A stretch of 64,000 nucleotides of DNA from Rhodoferax sp. (GCA_024236015.1 JACKLK010000008.1:124001-188000); one strand, 5' to 3'. Positions 7,126-16,256 are shown, counted from the stretch's first letter. Notes: generated by a model not told the origin, from the letters alone. Numbers and translations: made by a program.

Positions 7126-9609
7126 TCAGGCCCCGATGGTCGCATGGGCATGCCGGTTCGCCCAGGCACGGGACAACACGGAAAAGTTGTCCGCGACCGC
7201 GTCCACCAGTTCCTGGTCGCTGCATTGCTGCTGCAGCCAGCGCCGCGACGGTTCGGCCCACAGGCTGCGCCCGACCATGAAACCCTTGACGATCGGATGC
7301 AGGGCCTGCGCAAAACGCTCGGCCAGCTGATCCAGGGGCTGGTTCAGGCCCAGGATGACGACACCGCGGCACAGCGGGTCGCACTCGGCCACCAGCTGGC
7401 CCAGCGCGTCCCAGCCGTCTGCGCGCATCGGTGCGAGTTTCCACCACTCGGGCTGCAGGCCGAGGTTGTACATCCGCTTGACCGCGCGCAGCACGATGGC
7501 GTCGGCGTCGTCCGCGCCGACGCCGGGGCAGATGACCTCGAGCAGCAATTCGTGGCCGCTGACGCGGGTGGCCTGCCACAACTCCTGCAGCTTGAGCTCC
7601 TGCTCGAGCCGCAGTGGCGCCGGGTCGTCCGGGTGGTAGTGGACCAGGCACTTGCATACCTGCTCGGCGGGCCAGCCGCGCAGGCTGCTGCCGATGGACA
7701 GGCCGCCGTCGAAACGCAGCGGACGTGAGCCGGGCAACTCGGCCGGCCGGCCGACCCACCAGCCACGTCCGGTGGCGGCGGCCAGTGCATCGGCGCCGTA
7801 TTCGCCGCCGTCGATCAGCACGCCGATCCGGCCCTGCAGTGCGGCGCCGGCCTCGACCTGTTCCACGGCGCGCAGCAGCAGTTGCTTCAACTGCACCACG
7901 TCCGCGGTGCAGGCGCCGGTCTCGCGTGCGAGTGCGAGGAACTGGCTGCGATGGTCGAAGGCGATGACCTGCAACTCCGGCCAGGCCCGGCGCCGGGGCG
8001 TGGCACGGTGCAGATGGGCCAGCTGGCGGTCGGCATCGACGCGCGGATTGCGCGTGCCGCCGAACCAGTGCGCGAGTTCTTCCGGCGTCGGCATGGCCGG
8101 CGCGCAGGCGTGGCGCGACACGACGATGGCGCCGCAGGCGTTGGCCAGCCGCGCGGCTCCGGCAAAGTCCATGCCGCGCAGGAAACCGGTCATCAGGCCG
8201 GCGGCGAACGCGTCGCCGGCGCCCAGCACGTTCATCACCTCGACCCGCTCGCCCTGGACCGTCAACGCGTCTTCCAGCTGCCGCGGCACGGCGCCGGGAA
8301 TGAAGCAGCACCCGGCTGCGCCGAGCTTGACCACCAGTGCCGCCGGCGTCACGGCCCGTACCGCACGCAGCGAGCCCAGCAGGTCGTCGGCAACGCCGCC
8401 GGCGATCCGGAATTCCTCTTCGGTGCCGATCAGCAGGTCGAACTGCGGCAGCATCGCCTGCAGCTGCGCGGTGACATGGGCGTCGGCCACGTAGCGGTTG
8501 GCGCCTTCGCCGCGTTTGGTCAGGCCCCACAACACGGGGCGGTAGTCGATGTCGAGCACCCGCAACACGCCGTGGCGGGCGGCATGGGCCAAGGCCCGGC
8601 CGGATGCGGCACGCACGGTGGGCGCACTGAGATGGGTGCCGGTGATCAGCAGCGCGCGGCAGCCGGCGATGAAGTCTTCGTCGATCAGGTCCGCGTCGAT
8701 CGCCATGTCGGCGCAGTTCTCGCGATAGAAGAGCAGCGGGAAGGTGTCGCGATCCTTGAGGCCGAGCAACACCAGCGCGGTCAGGCGCTGCGGGTCGACC
8801 TGGACCTGGGAAATGTCGCAACCCTCGCGCGCCAGCGTCTCGGTCAGGAAGCGCCCCATCTGTTCGTCGCCGACCCGCGAGACCATGGCCGCGCGCAGGC
8901 CCAGCCGGGCGACGCCGAACGCGATGTTGGCCGAACTGCCGCCCAGGTACTTGGCGAAACTCGATACGTCCTCGAGCCGCGCGCCCAGTTGTTGCGCGTA
9001 CAGGTCGACGGCGAGCCGACCCAGGCAGGCGATGTCGTGCCTGCGGCCGGGGGCAATGGCCAGGGCGGGCGGGGCTGCGGAATGTGTCATGGCAGGTGGC
9101 GCAAGCGCATAGGTCGACTCGATGGCCCAATGGGTGACCGGCAGCTGGCTGGAGCACCGTACCACGGCGATCCGGTCCAGCGTCAGCGGCCGGTCGGCGA
9201 ACTGCTCGGCCATCAGCTGGCACAGGCGCTGGTTGTCGGGGTGCGGCTGGGCATAGGCCAGGCTCAGGTGCGGATACGGGGACTGGCCGGTGCGGGAGCC
9301 GGCCGCGGCCGCGACCGCGGACTGCAGATGCGCGAACGCGGCACTGGGGGGCAGGCGCAGGTACAGGCAACGAAAGAAGTGCTCGTCCGACCCGACCCCG
9401 TCGATGGTCCAGGTCTGCACGGCGATGTGTGCGGCCAGGGTGCGGGCCAGTTGCTGCAGCTCGTGCAGCGGCAGGTCGAGGTCGCCCTGGATGGTCACGT
9501 GCGGCTCGAATCGTGCACCCTGCATCAGCGCCGACAGCCGGGCGATCGTCTCAACCAGGACGGGCTCATGGTCCGGTCCGGGTAACAGCCATAGGGAGTA
9601 TTCGGTCAT
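7126..9609 (-). CDS. iolC: Three-domain fusion: cyclic phosphodiesterase-like 2H domain + IolC kinase + DUF2090
   Basis: This single 827-residue frame joins three domains. Residues 1-173 resemble plant-type cyclic phosphodiesterases of the 2H phosphoesterase superfamily, with both catalytic motifs (H37-V-T39 and H114-L-S116). Residues 174 to about 520 are a PfkB-family 5-dehydro-2-deoxygluconokinase: substrate-binding GGSSANIAFG near 223 and the catalytic G-A-G-D at 463-466. Residues from about 543 to the end are DUF2090, an aldolase-like TIM barrel often fused to IolC in Proteobacteria and thought to act on the kinase product. There is no stop between the first two domains. The Met at 174 has no Shine-Dalgarno-like sequence before it, so a true fusion is favoured over two genes. 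The 2H domain is the unusual part. It is the first gene of the minus-strand operon and faces the RpiR-type regulator. The start codon at 9609 also lacks a strong ribosome binding site. Confidence 0.9.
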   Translation of the reverse strand: MTEYSLWLLPGPDHEPVLVETIARLSALMQGARFEPHVTIQGDLDLPLHELQQLARTLAAHIAVQTWTIDGVGSDEHFFRCLYLRLPPSAAFAHLQSAVAAAAGSRTGQSPYPHLSLAYAQPHPDNQRLCQLMAEQFADRPLTLDRIAVVRCSSQLPVTHWAIESTYALAPPAMTHSAAPPALAIAPGRRHDIACLGRLAVDLYAQQLGARLEDVSSFAKYLGGSSANIAFGVARLGLRAAMVSRVGDEQMGRFLTETLAREGCDISQVQVDPQRLTALVLLGLKDRDTFPLLFYRENCADMAIDADLIDEDFIAGCRALLITGTHLSAPTVRAASGRALAHAARHGVLRVLDIDYRPVLWGLTKRGEGANRYVADAHVTAQLQAMLPQFDLLIGTEEEFRIAGGVADDLLGSLRAVRAVTPAALVVKLGAAGCCFIPGAVPRQLEDALTVQGERVEVMNVLGAGDAFAAGLMTGFLRGMDFAGAARLANACGAIVVSRHACAPAMPTPEELAHWFGGTRNPRVDADRQLAHLHRATPRRRAWPELQVIAFDHRSQFLALARETGACTADVVQLKQLLLRAVEQVEAGAALQGRIGVLIDGGEYGADALAAATGRGWWVGRPAELPGSRPLRFDGGLSIGSSLRGWPAEQVCKCLVHYHPDDPAPLRLEQELKLQELWQATRVSGHELLLEVICPGVGADDADAIVLRAVKRMYNLGLQPEWWKLAPMRADGWDALGQLVAECDPLCRGVVILGLNQPLDQLAERFAQALHPIVKGFMVGRSLWAEPSRRWLQQQCSDQELVDAVADNFSVLSRAWANRHAHATIGA

Positions 9610-9678
9610 CGTCGTCGCGTGTCAGGCATGCGAGGGCATGGTGACGCAACGCATCGAAATTGCACTCGGGCAAACGCC

Positions 9679-9694
9679 TAGAATGTTTTTTCTA
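9679..9694. promoter_or_regulatory. Candidate RpiR-type (IolR-like) operator, copy 1
   Basis: TAGAATGTTTTTTCTA lies between the divergent iolC fusion and the regulator gene. It contains AGAA-N6-TTCT, close to the GGAA-N6-TTCC palindrome that I recall for IolR of rhizobia. It matches the site at 11466-11481 (other strand) at 13 of 16 positions. TAGAAT could also serve as a plus-strand -10 element for the regulator gene. Binding is inferred, not shown. Confidence 0.45.
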
Positions 9695-9726
9695 TTTTTT
9701 CGTTGCTGCAGCAGATTGCCGACATC

Positions 9727-10623
9727 GTGAACGCGCCCCACGCCCCCGGAGTCCGGCCGGAGTCCAATCCGGCGGCCGAACAATTGCTGGCCGACATCGG
9801 CGATGCCTACGAGTCGCTGAGCCGCCAGCTCAAGGTGATCGCGCGTTATGTCGAGCAGCACCGCGACCACATTGGCCTGGACCGGATCCAGGACGTGGCC
9901 CAGCGCTGCGAGGTGCAGCCGTCGGCCGTGATCCGGTTCGCCAAGCGTTTCGGCTTCTCGGGTTATTCCGAGATGCAGAAGATCTTCCGCGACGGCATCG
10001 CGCAGCAGATCGCGCCCAGCCGCAACTACCAGGTGCGCATCCGGCGCGTCATCGAGCAGGCGCAGGGGCGCTTGAGCAGCGCCGACATTGCCGACGAGTT
10101 CATCGGCGGCAGCATCTCCGGCATGCAGGAACTCAAGCGGGATCTGCACAGCACGGTGTTCGACGATGCGGTGGCGCTGCTCGCGGCCACGGACGCGATC
10201 TGGGTCGTCGGCTGCCGGCGTTCGTTCGCCGTCGCGACCTACCTGACCTATGCGCTGCAGCACACGGACAAGCGGGTCGCGCTGCTGACCGGCCTGGGCG
10301 GCATGTACGAAGGTCATTTGCGCAGCGTGCGTCCGGGCGACGTGATCGTCGTCATCAGCTACACGCCGTATGCCCCGGAATCGCTGGAGTGCGCGCGCGT
10401 GGCGGTCGGTCGCGGCGCGCGGCTGATCGCGATCACCGACAGCCAGATGAGCCCGCTGGCCGCGATGGCCGACGCCACGCTGGTGGTGCACGAAAGCAGC
10501 ACGTTCGGCTTCCGGTCGCTGACCAACACGTTGTGCCTGGCGCAGAGCCTGTTCATTGCGCTGGCTTATCGCACCGAATTACCGTCGGCGCCGGTCGACG
10601 CGGCCACGGCGGCCGAAAGATAG
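9727..10623 (+). CDS. RpiR-family transcriptional regulator (probable inositol regulator, IolR-like)
   Basis: This is a sugar-responsive transcription factor with an N-terminal RpiR helix-turn-helix and a C-terminal SIS domain. The HTH includes VAQRCEVQPSAVIRFAKRFGFSGYSEMQ, read in two parts VAQRCEVQPSAVIRF and AKRFGFSGYSEMQ. The SIS core shows IWVVGCRRSFAVA and GDVIVVISYTPYAPE. RpiR proteins control inositol genes in many Alpha- and Betaproteobacteria. The start is uncertain: I use the GTG at 9727 (298 residues), but a TTG at 9703 would add 8 residues, and neither has a clear ribosome binding site. It is divergent from the iolC operon. Its 3' end overlaps the convergent IolI-like gene by 58 bases. 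The likely ligand is an inositol intermediate, by inference from context. Confidence 0.88.
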   Translation: MNAPHAPGVRPESNPAAEQLLADIGDAYESLSRQLKVIARYVEQHRDHIGLDRIQDVAQRCEVQPSAVIRFAKRFGFSGYSEMQKIFRDGIAQQIAPSRNYQVRIRRVIEQAQGRLSSADIADEFIGGSISGMQELKRDLHSTVFDDAVALLAATDAIWVVGCRRSFAVATYLTYALQHTDKRVALLTGLGGMYEGHLRSVRPGDVIVVISYTPYAPESLECARVAVGRGARLIAITDSQMSPLAAMADATLVVHESSTFGFRSLTNTLCLAQSLFIALAYRTELPSAPVDAATAAER

Positions 10624-11420
10624 GCCATGCTGCGCGCCAGTTGCCGCTCGATGTCGCCGGCGGTGATGACGGCATCGGCGAACGGCTCGAAGGACACGGC
10701 GCCGCGGTAGCCGCCGGCCAGCAGGGTGCGCAGCTGACCGACGGTGTCCAGGCGGTCGTGCGGGCCCACCAGGACGCGGTGCGGGTCGCGCATGGCGTCG
10801 CGCGCCGGCGACGGGTCGTCGACACCCGAGACATGCACCAGTCCGGTGTCGGCCGTGAAGAACGCGTCTTCACCCGCCAGGTGGTGATGGAAACTGTCGT
10901 GCACCAGTTGCAGCGGGGCGGGCGATCCCAGTGCCCGCAGCGCGTGTTGGGCCCGAGACTTGTAGCGCAGGGCGCATTCGGCAAATCCGAGCGGCTCGAT
11001 CAGGGCGGTCAAGCCGTGGGAATGCAGCAGCGGCAGGATCTGCTGCAGGGCCCGCAGCAGATCGTCGTGACGCTGTGCGTCGGAGCGCGTGTCCTGGCGA
11101 CTGTTGGTCGGGCACAACACAATGGCCTGTGCGCCACAGGCACTGGCATGGCGCATCATCTCCGCCGCCTCGCGTGCTCGCGCGGCGTCCCATTGGTCGA
11201 AACGCTGCAAGGCGTTGATCGACCGGATCGTCAGGCCGTGGTCGCGGGTGATGGCGAGGATGTCGCCGGGCGCGGTTCCGTCTCGGGTCTCGACACCATC
11301 GAGGTCGTTGCGCAGTTCGATCATGGTCACGCCCAGGCGGCACGCCATGGCGGCAAACGCGGTCAGTGGCAGCCGCGAGGCGCAGATGCGGTTGATGGCA
11401 AACCGGATTGGCTGATCCAT
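10566..11420 (-). CDS. Sugar phosphate isomerase/epimerase family TIM barrel, IolI-like
   Basis: This 284-residue protein has the xylose-isomerase-like TIM-barrel fold. It resembles IolI (2-keto-myo-inositol isomerase) of Bacillus: an early IELRNDL strand, SINALQRFDQW, a metal-site LVHDSFHHHLAG, HVSGVDD, and a C-terminal VSFEPFAD. IolI converts 2-keto-myo-inositol to the 1-keto isomer, allowing chiro-inositol use. The exact substrate is not certain from sequence. The start ATG at 11420 follows GGAG at a suitable distance; the longer reading from 11495 would run over a candidate operator and is rejected. It is divergent from iolG and convergent with the regulator gene, overlapping its last 58 bases. 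Confidence 0.82.
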   Translation of the reverse strand: MDQPIRFAINRICASRLPLTAFAAMACRLGVTMIELRNDLDGVETRDGTAPGDILAITRDHGLTIRSINALQRFDQWDAARAREAAEMMRHASACGAQAIVLCPTNSRQDTRSDAQRHDDLLRALQQILPLLHSHGLTALIEPLGFAECALRYKSRAQHALRALGSPAPLQLVHDSFHHHLAGEDAFFTADTGLVHVSGVDDPSPARDAMRDPHRVLVGPHDRLDTVGQLRTLLAGGYRGAVSFEPFADAVITAGDIERQLARSMAYLSAAVAASTGADGNSVR

Positions 11421-11465
11421 GCGGGTCTCCGTTGGAGGCGATGCGCGCCGGCCATCGGCTGCGGG

Positions 11466-11481
11466 TGGAACAAAAATTCTA
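11466..11481. promoter_or_regulatory. Candidate RpiR-type (IolR-like) operator, copy 2
   Basis: TGGAACAAAAATTCTA contains GGAA-N6-TTCT and, on the minus strand, reads TAGAATTTTTGTTCCA, matching copy 1 at 13 of 16 positions. On the minus strand TAGAAT may also be the -10 element of the IolI-like gene. It lies in the divergent gap between that gene and iolG. Confidence 0.45.
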
Positions 11482-11496
11482 CGGCGAACGCGCAAG

Positions 11497-11510
11497 GGAA
11501 CCGATTTTTC
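11497..11510. promoter_or_regulatory. Candidate operator, degenerate copy 3
   Basis: GGAACCGATTTTTC fits GGAA-N6-TTTC and starts 30 bases after the GGAA of copy 2, about three helical turns. It overlaps the likely -35 region of the iolG promoter, the arrangement expected for a repressor site. Confidence 0.35.
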
Positions 11511-11535
11511 GAATCGCCGTGCAAGCGCTTATAGT
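11507..11535 (+). promoter_or_regulatory. Probable iolG promoter
   Basis: TATAGT at 11530-11535 is a good -10 element. TTTCGA at 11507-11512, 17 bases upstream, is a weak -35. The resulting leader to the iolG ATG would be about 100 bases. Confidence 0.4.
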
Positions 11536-11638
11536 GCGCGTTCGCATGCCGGCTGCGCACGGGGGCGCGGTATCGGCATGGCCGGCCCCGCTGCCTTGTG
11601 GCGGGCCGGCGGTGGCGTCCATTCCCACGGGAGCGAGC

Positions 11639-12634
11639 ATGAAGAACGTCGCGATTTTTGGAGCCGGCCGGATCGGCCGCATTCACGCAGGCAACCTGGC
11701 GGCCTTGTCCGGCGTCACGTTGAAATACGTCAGCGATCCGGTCGCGGACGCTGCCGGGTCGCTGGCGCGGCAACTCGGCGCCCAGGTGGCGAGTGCCGAC
11801 CAGGTCTTTGCCGATTCGGCCGTCGACGCGGTGGTGATTGCGTCGAGCACCGACACGCACAGCGACCTGCTCAGCCGCGCTGCGGCGGCGGGCAAACATA
11901 TCTTCTGCGAGAAGCCGATCGATCTGTCGCTGGCGCGGGTGCGGTCCTGCGTGCAGGCGGTGCAACAGGCCGGCGTGGCCTGCATGATCGGTTTCCAGCG
12001 CCGGTTCGACCCCACCTTCAACGAGGCGCGCAGCCGGCTCGATCGCGGCGAGATTGGCAATCCTGAGATGCTGATCGTCACCAGCCGCGACCCGGGGGCG
12101 CCGCCGGTGGACTACATCAAGGCCTCGGGCGGAATTTTCCGGGACATGCTGATTCACGACTTCGACGTGTTTCGCTGGATCCTGTGCGCCGACGGAGACA
12201 CGGCCCAGTGGCTCAGTGCGACCGGCTCGGTGCTGACCGACCCGGCCATCGGTGCCGCCGGAGACCTGGACTGCACCGCGGTGACCATCCGCACGGCCAA
12301 GGGACGGTTGTGCCAGATCAACACGACGCGCCGGTCGGCCTATGGGTACGACCAGCGTTTCGAGCTGATGGGCTCGCACGGCATGCTGCAATGCGGCAAC
12401 CATCGGCCGACCGAGGTCGCGCAATGGGATGCCGGCGGCATCCATGGCGACAACCCGGAGAATTTTTTCCTGCAGCGCTACGCCGCGGCCTACCGGCTCG
12501 AGATGGCGCATTTCTTCGACTGCCTGCAATCCGGCTCGCCGTTCCGGACCACGGTGGCCGATGGCCTGGCCGCACAGGAACTGGCCGACGCGGCCTCCGA
12601 GAGCGCCAAATCCGGCCGACCGGTGAACTGGTGA
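11639..12634 (+). CDS. iolG: Inositol 2-dehydrogenase IolG
   Basis: IolG oxidises myo-inositol to 2-keto-myo-inositol (scyllo-inosose) with NAD+, the first catabolic step. The 331-residue protein is a Gfo/Idh/MocA oxidoreductase: Rossmann motif GAGRIG at 8-13, the C-E-K-P catalytic lysine motif near 94-97, GFQRRFDPTFNEA, and GGIFRDMLIHDFD carrying the conserved Asp and His of the active site. GGAG precedes the ATG at 11639 by about 5 bases; the longer in-frame reading from 11408 has no support. It is divergent from the IolI-like gene and shares its operator region. iolA/mmsA, the last pathway enzyme, is not in the window. Confidence 0.93.
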   Translation: MKNVAIFGAGRIGRIHAGNLAALSGVTLKYVSDPVADAAGSLARQLGAQVASADQVFADSAVDAVVIASSTDTHSDLLSRAAAAGKHIFCEKPIDLSLARVRSCVQAVQQAGVACMIGFQRRFDPTFNEARSRLDRGEIGNPEMLIVTSRDPGAPPVDYIKASGGIFRDMLIHDFDVFRWILCADGDTAQWLSATGSVLTDPAIGAAGDLDCTAVTIRTAKGRLCQINTTRRSAYGYDQRFELMGSHGMLQCGNHRPTEVAQWDAGGIHGDNPENFFLQRYAAAYRLEMAHFFDCLQSGSPFRTTVADGLAAQELADAASESAKSGRPVNW

Positions 12635-12686
12635 CGCCTGGCGCCGGGCTGGACTACGATCGGAGGTTTAGCCTGGTGCCACGAAC

Positions 12687-13490
12687 ATGTCCGATATCCT
12701 GAATGAAATCGTTGCGGTCAAGCGCGCGGAGGTTGCCGCGGCGCTGGATCGGCGCCCGTTCGCGCTGGTGCGTGCCGATGCCGAATCCCGCGTCCTGACC
12801 CGGGACTTCGAAGACGCGATGCGCCAGCGCATGCGTGCCGGACGCAATGCGGTGATCGCCGAGATCAAGAAGGCGAGCCCGTCCAAGGGCGTGATCCGGG
12901 AGGATTTCGTGCCCGCCGACATCGCCCAGACCTATGCCGAACATGGCGCGGCCTGCCTGTCGGTACTGACCGACCAGCAGTTCTTCCAGGGGCAGGCCGA
13001 CTATCTGAAGCAGGCCCGTGCGTCGTGCCCGTTGCCGGTGCTGCGCAAGGATTTCATCGTCGACCCCTACCAGATCTATGAATCCCGCTCCATGGGCGCC
13101 GACGCGATCCTGCTTATCGCCGCCTGCCTGGACGATGCCCAGTTGCGTGACTTCGAGGCCATCGCCCAGGGTCTGTTCATGTCCGTGCTGGTCGAGGTGC
13201 ATGACGAGCAGGAACTGGGCCGAGCGCTGGCATTGAAGACACCGTTGCTCGGCATCAACAACCGCAATCTGCGCAGCTTCGATGTTTCGCTGGATACGAC
13301 GCTGGATCTGTTGCCCAAGGTGCCATCGGATCGATTGCTGATCACGGAAAGCGGCATCCACGAGCAAGGGGATGTGCAACGCATGAACGATGCGGGCGTG
13401 CACGGGTTCCTGGTGGGCGAGGCGTTCATGCGGGCGCCCGATCCCGGTGTTGCGATGGCGCAACTGTTTCCGATGCAGGCGCGGTCGTGA
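12687..13490 (+). CDS. trpC: Indole-3-glycerol phosphate synthase TrpC
   Basis: TrpC closes the indole ring in tryptophan biosynthesis, converting 1-(2-carboxyphenylamino)-deoxyribulose-5-phosphate to indole-3-glycerol phosphate. The 267-residue TIM barrel shows the family motifs AEIKKASPSKG (substrate lysine), LRKDFIVDPYQIYE (catalytic Lys), GINNRNLRSF, ITESGI and the phosphate-binding GFLVGEAFM. Length is standard. In Burkholderiales trpE-G-D-C often precede ung and the tuf region; here only trpC is present, preceded by the iol cluster, so the trp operon has been split at this point or trpEGD lie elsewhere. Confidence 0.97.
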   Translation: MSDILNEIVAVKRAEVAAALDRRPFALVRADAESRVLTRDFEDAMRQRMRAGRNAVIAEIKKASPSKGVIREDFVPADIAQTYAEHGAACLSVLTDQQFFQGQADYLKQARASCPLPVLRKDFIVDPYQIYESRSMGADAILLIAACLDDAQLRDFEAIAQGLFMSVLVEVHDEQELGRALALKTPLLGINNRNLRSFDVSLDTTLDLLPKVPSDRLLITESGIHEQGDVQRMNDAGVHGFLVGEAFMRAPDPGVAMAQLFPMQARS

Positions 13491-13549
13491 GCAGGCCGGA
13501 CGTGTCCGTTCGCCGGTGAGCATGGGTTGCGGTCGCGCGCGGCGGATCC

Positions 13550-14326
13550 ATGGCACGTGAGCCGTCGGCCAGCCAGGTGGATTGGCTGGAGGCTGCATTG
13601 CCGGCCTGGGATCCGGGCGCCTGGCCGGTCGCGCCTGACTGGCGCGAGACGATCGATGCATTTTTTGCCGGTGCCGCCGGCCGCCGACTGGGCGAAGCCA
13701 TCGAGGGGCGCCTGGCTGCGGGGGCCACGATCTATCCCCCCGAGCCGTTGCGGGCGTTGCGGCTGACGCCGCTGCATCGGGTGCGCGTCGTGATCCTGGG
13801 CCAGGATCCGTATCACGGACCGGGCCAGGCCCACGGGCTGGCGTTCTCCGTGGCCAACGGCGTGCCTGCACCGCCGTCCTTGCGCAATATCCAGGCCGAG
13901 ATTGCGCAGGAACGCCGCGCCGGGGAACTCGCGCCCGGGCCGGCTTCCCTCGGGGTTGGGTCGGGGGGCGACCTGACACGTTGGACGCACCAGGGCGTAT
14001 TGCTGCTCAATACCTGCCTGACCGTCGAGCGCGGGCGGCCCGGCTCACATGCCCGTATGGGTTGGGAAGTACTTACTGGCGCGATCATCGCTGCCATCCG
14101 GCGGAGGCCGGATCCGATCGTGTTCATGTTGTGGGGAAAACATGCGCAGGACTGCCTGGCGCAGGGGGATGGGGTGGGCGAGGACGCGCCGCGCCTGTAT
14201 CTGCGGTCCAATCATCCGTCGCCGTTGTCGGCGCGGCGTCCCCCGGTCCCGTTCCTGGGCTGCGGTCATTTCGCCCGAGCCAATGATTTCCTGCGGCGGC
14301 ATGGCGTGCCGCCCGTGGACTGGTGA
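13550..14326 (+). CDS. ung: Uracil-DNA glycosylase, family 1
   Basis: Ung removes uracil from DNA to start base-excision repair. The 258-residue protein has the water-activating GQDPYHG motif (Asp86) and the C-terminal minor-groove loop HPSPLS at 222-227, with NTCLTV and the VFMLWGKHAQ strand between. Compared with my memory of the family, the stretch around residues 125-140 (GELAPGPASLGVGSGG) is a small insertion before DLTRWTHQGVLLLNT. The start ATG at 13550 is the first in frame after trpC; no strong Shine-Dalgarno is seen, so a later start is possible. Confidence 0.95.
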   Translation: MAREPSASQVDWLEAALPAWDPGAWPVAPDWRETIDAFFAGAAGRRLGEAIEGRLAAGATIYPPEPLRALRLTPLHRVRVVILGQDPYHGPGQAHGLAFSVANGVPAPPSLRNIQAEIAQERRAGELAPGPASLGVGSGGDLTRWTHQGVLLLNTCLTVERGRPGSHARMGWEVLTGAIIAAIRRRPDPIVFMLWGKHAQDCLAQGDGVGEDAPRLYLRSNHPSPLSARRPPVPFLGCGHFARANDFLRRHGVPPVDW

Positions 14327-14352
14327 ATCACGGATAATCTTGTTCAGGTACC

Positions 14353-14382
14353 TTGGTCAGGTTCACAATTACGTGGCATAAT
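14353..14382 (+). promoter_or_regulatory. Promoter of the tRNA-Tyr/Gly/Thr-tuf cluster
   Basis: TTGGTC (14353-14358) and CATAAT (14377-14382) are separated by 18 bases and would start transcription near 14389, just before tRNA-Tyr. This matches a sigma-70 stable-RNA promoter. Confidence 0.55.
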
Positions 14383-14397
14383 CTGAGGTTCGCCCGA

Positions 14398-14483
14398 GGA
14401 GAGGTGGCCGAGTGGTTAATGGCAGCAGACTGTAAATCTGCCCTCTTACGAGTACGCTGGTTCGAATCCAGCCCTCTCCACCA
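14398..14483 (+). tRNA. tRNA-Tyr (anticodon GTA)
   Basis: A class II tRNA with a long variable arm. The acceptor GGAGAGG pairs with CCTCTCC, the anticodon GTA is at 14432-14434, and the T loop is TTCGAAT. CCA is encoded at 14481-14483. Confidence 0.97.
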
Positions 14484-14614
14484 GCGAAAGATTGAATTCG
14501 GTTATCGATCGGCAAGACTGAAATCAGACAGGAATTGAGCGTAGATGTGATGTGATCCGTTCGTGTGGCGGCTGCGCAGGGGTGTCGGGGATTCCGTTTT
14601 TCGGGTCCCGTGAT

Positions 14615-14688
14615 GCGGGAGTAGTTCAATGGTAGAACCCTAGCCTTCCAAGCTAATGACGCGGGTTCGATTCCCGTCTCCCGCTCCA
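14615..14688 (+). tRNA. tRNA-Gly (anticodon TCC)
   Basis: The acceptor GCGGGAG pairs with CTCCCGC. The anticodon TCC is at 14647-14649, followed by the T loop TTCGATT and an encoded CCA. The 131-base gap from tRNA-Tyr shows no clear gene. Confidence 0.97.
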
Positions 14689-14730
14689 CGGTCTGGTTTG
14701 TTGTGTTTGCTGGTTTGAGTGCGGTTTGAA

Positions 14731-14805
<75 letters not shown>

Positions 14806-14895
14806 CATTGGTGTGTTGGCAAGGTCGAGGCGCTTGGCGTCGTTGCTGGCCGTGATGAGTGAATGGCTTTTCGAGTCCTTTTGGAGATTAGATAA

Positions 14896-16086
<1,191 letters not shown>

Positions 16087-16148
16087 TTCAGTTTCCGTGT
16101 TCGGCGCCGTCTCGGGTGGATGGCGTCGATAATGGAGAGCTTAGTTGT

Positions 16149-16224
16149 AGGGGCGTAGCTCAATTGGCAGAGCGTCGGTCTCCAAAACCGAAGGTTGATG
16201 GTTCGATTCCTTCCGCCCCTGCCA
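16149..16224 (+). tRNA. tRNA-Trp (anticodon CCA)
   Basis: The acceptor AGGGGCG pairs with CGCCCCT. The anticodon CCA is at 16182-16184, the T loop is TTCGATT, and CCA is encoded at 16222-16224. It sits between tuf and secE as in most Proteobacteria. A GATAAT hexamer at 16128-16133 could be its -10 element. Confidence 0.97.
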
Positions 16225-16247
16225 CCGATTCCTGCGGAATCCGGTGG
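16222..16247 (+). other. Hairpin that includes the tRNA-Trp CCA end
   Basis: CCACCGATTCC and GGAATCCGGTGG can pair with one bulged base around a TGC-type loop. The 5' arm starts with the encoded tRNA CCA, so in the precursor the tRNA tail would be buried in a stem. Confidence 0.4.
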
Positions 16248-16256
16248 TAGTCCGCC

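Noticed and set aside
9088..9609. Separate cyclic phosphodiesterase gene followed by a normal iolC starting at Met174
   Set aside because: No stop codon separates them and no ribosome binding site precedes Met174; a fusion is the simpler reading, though it should be verified.
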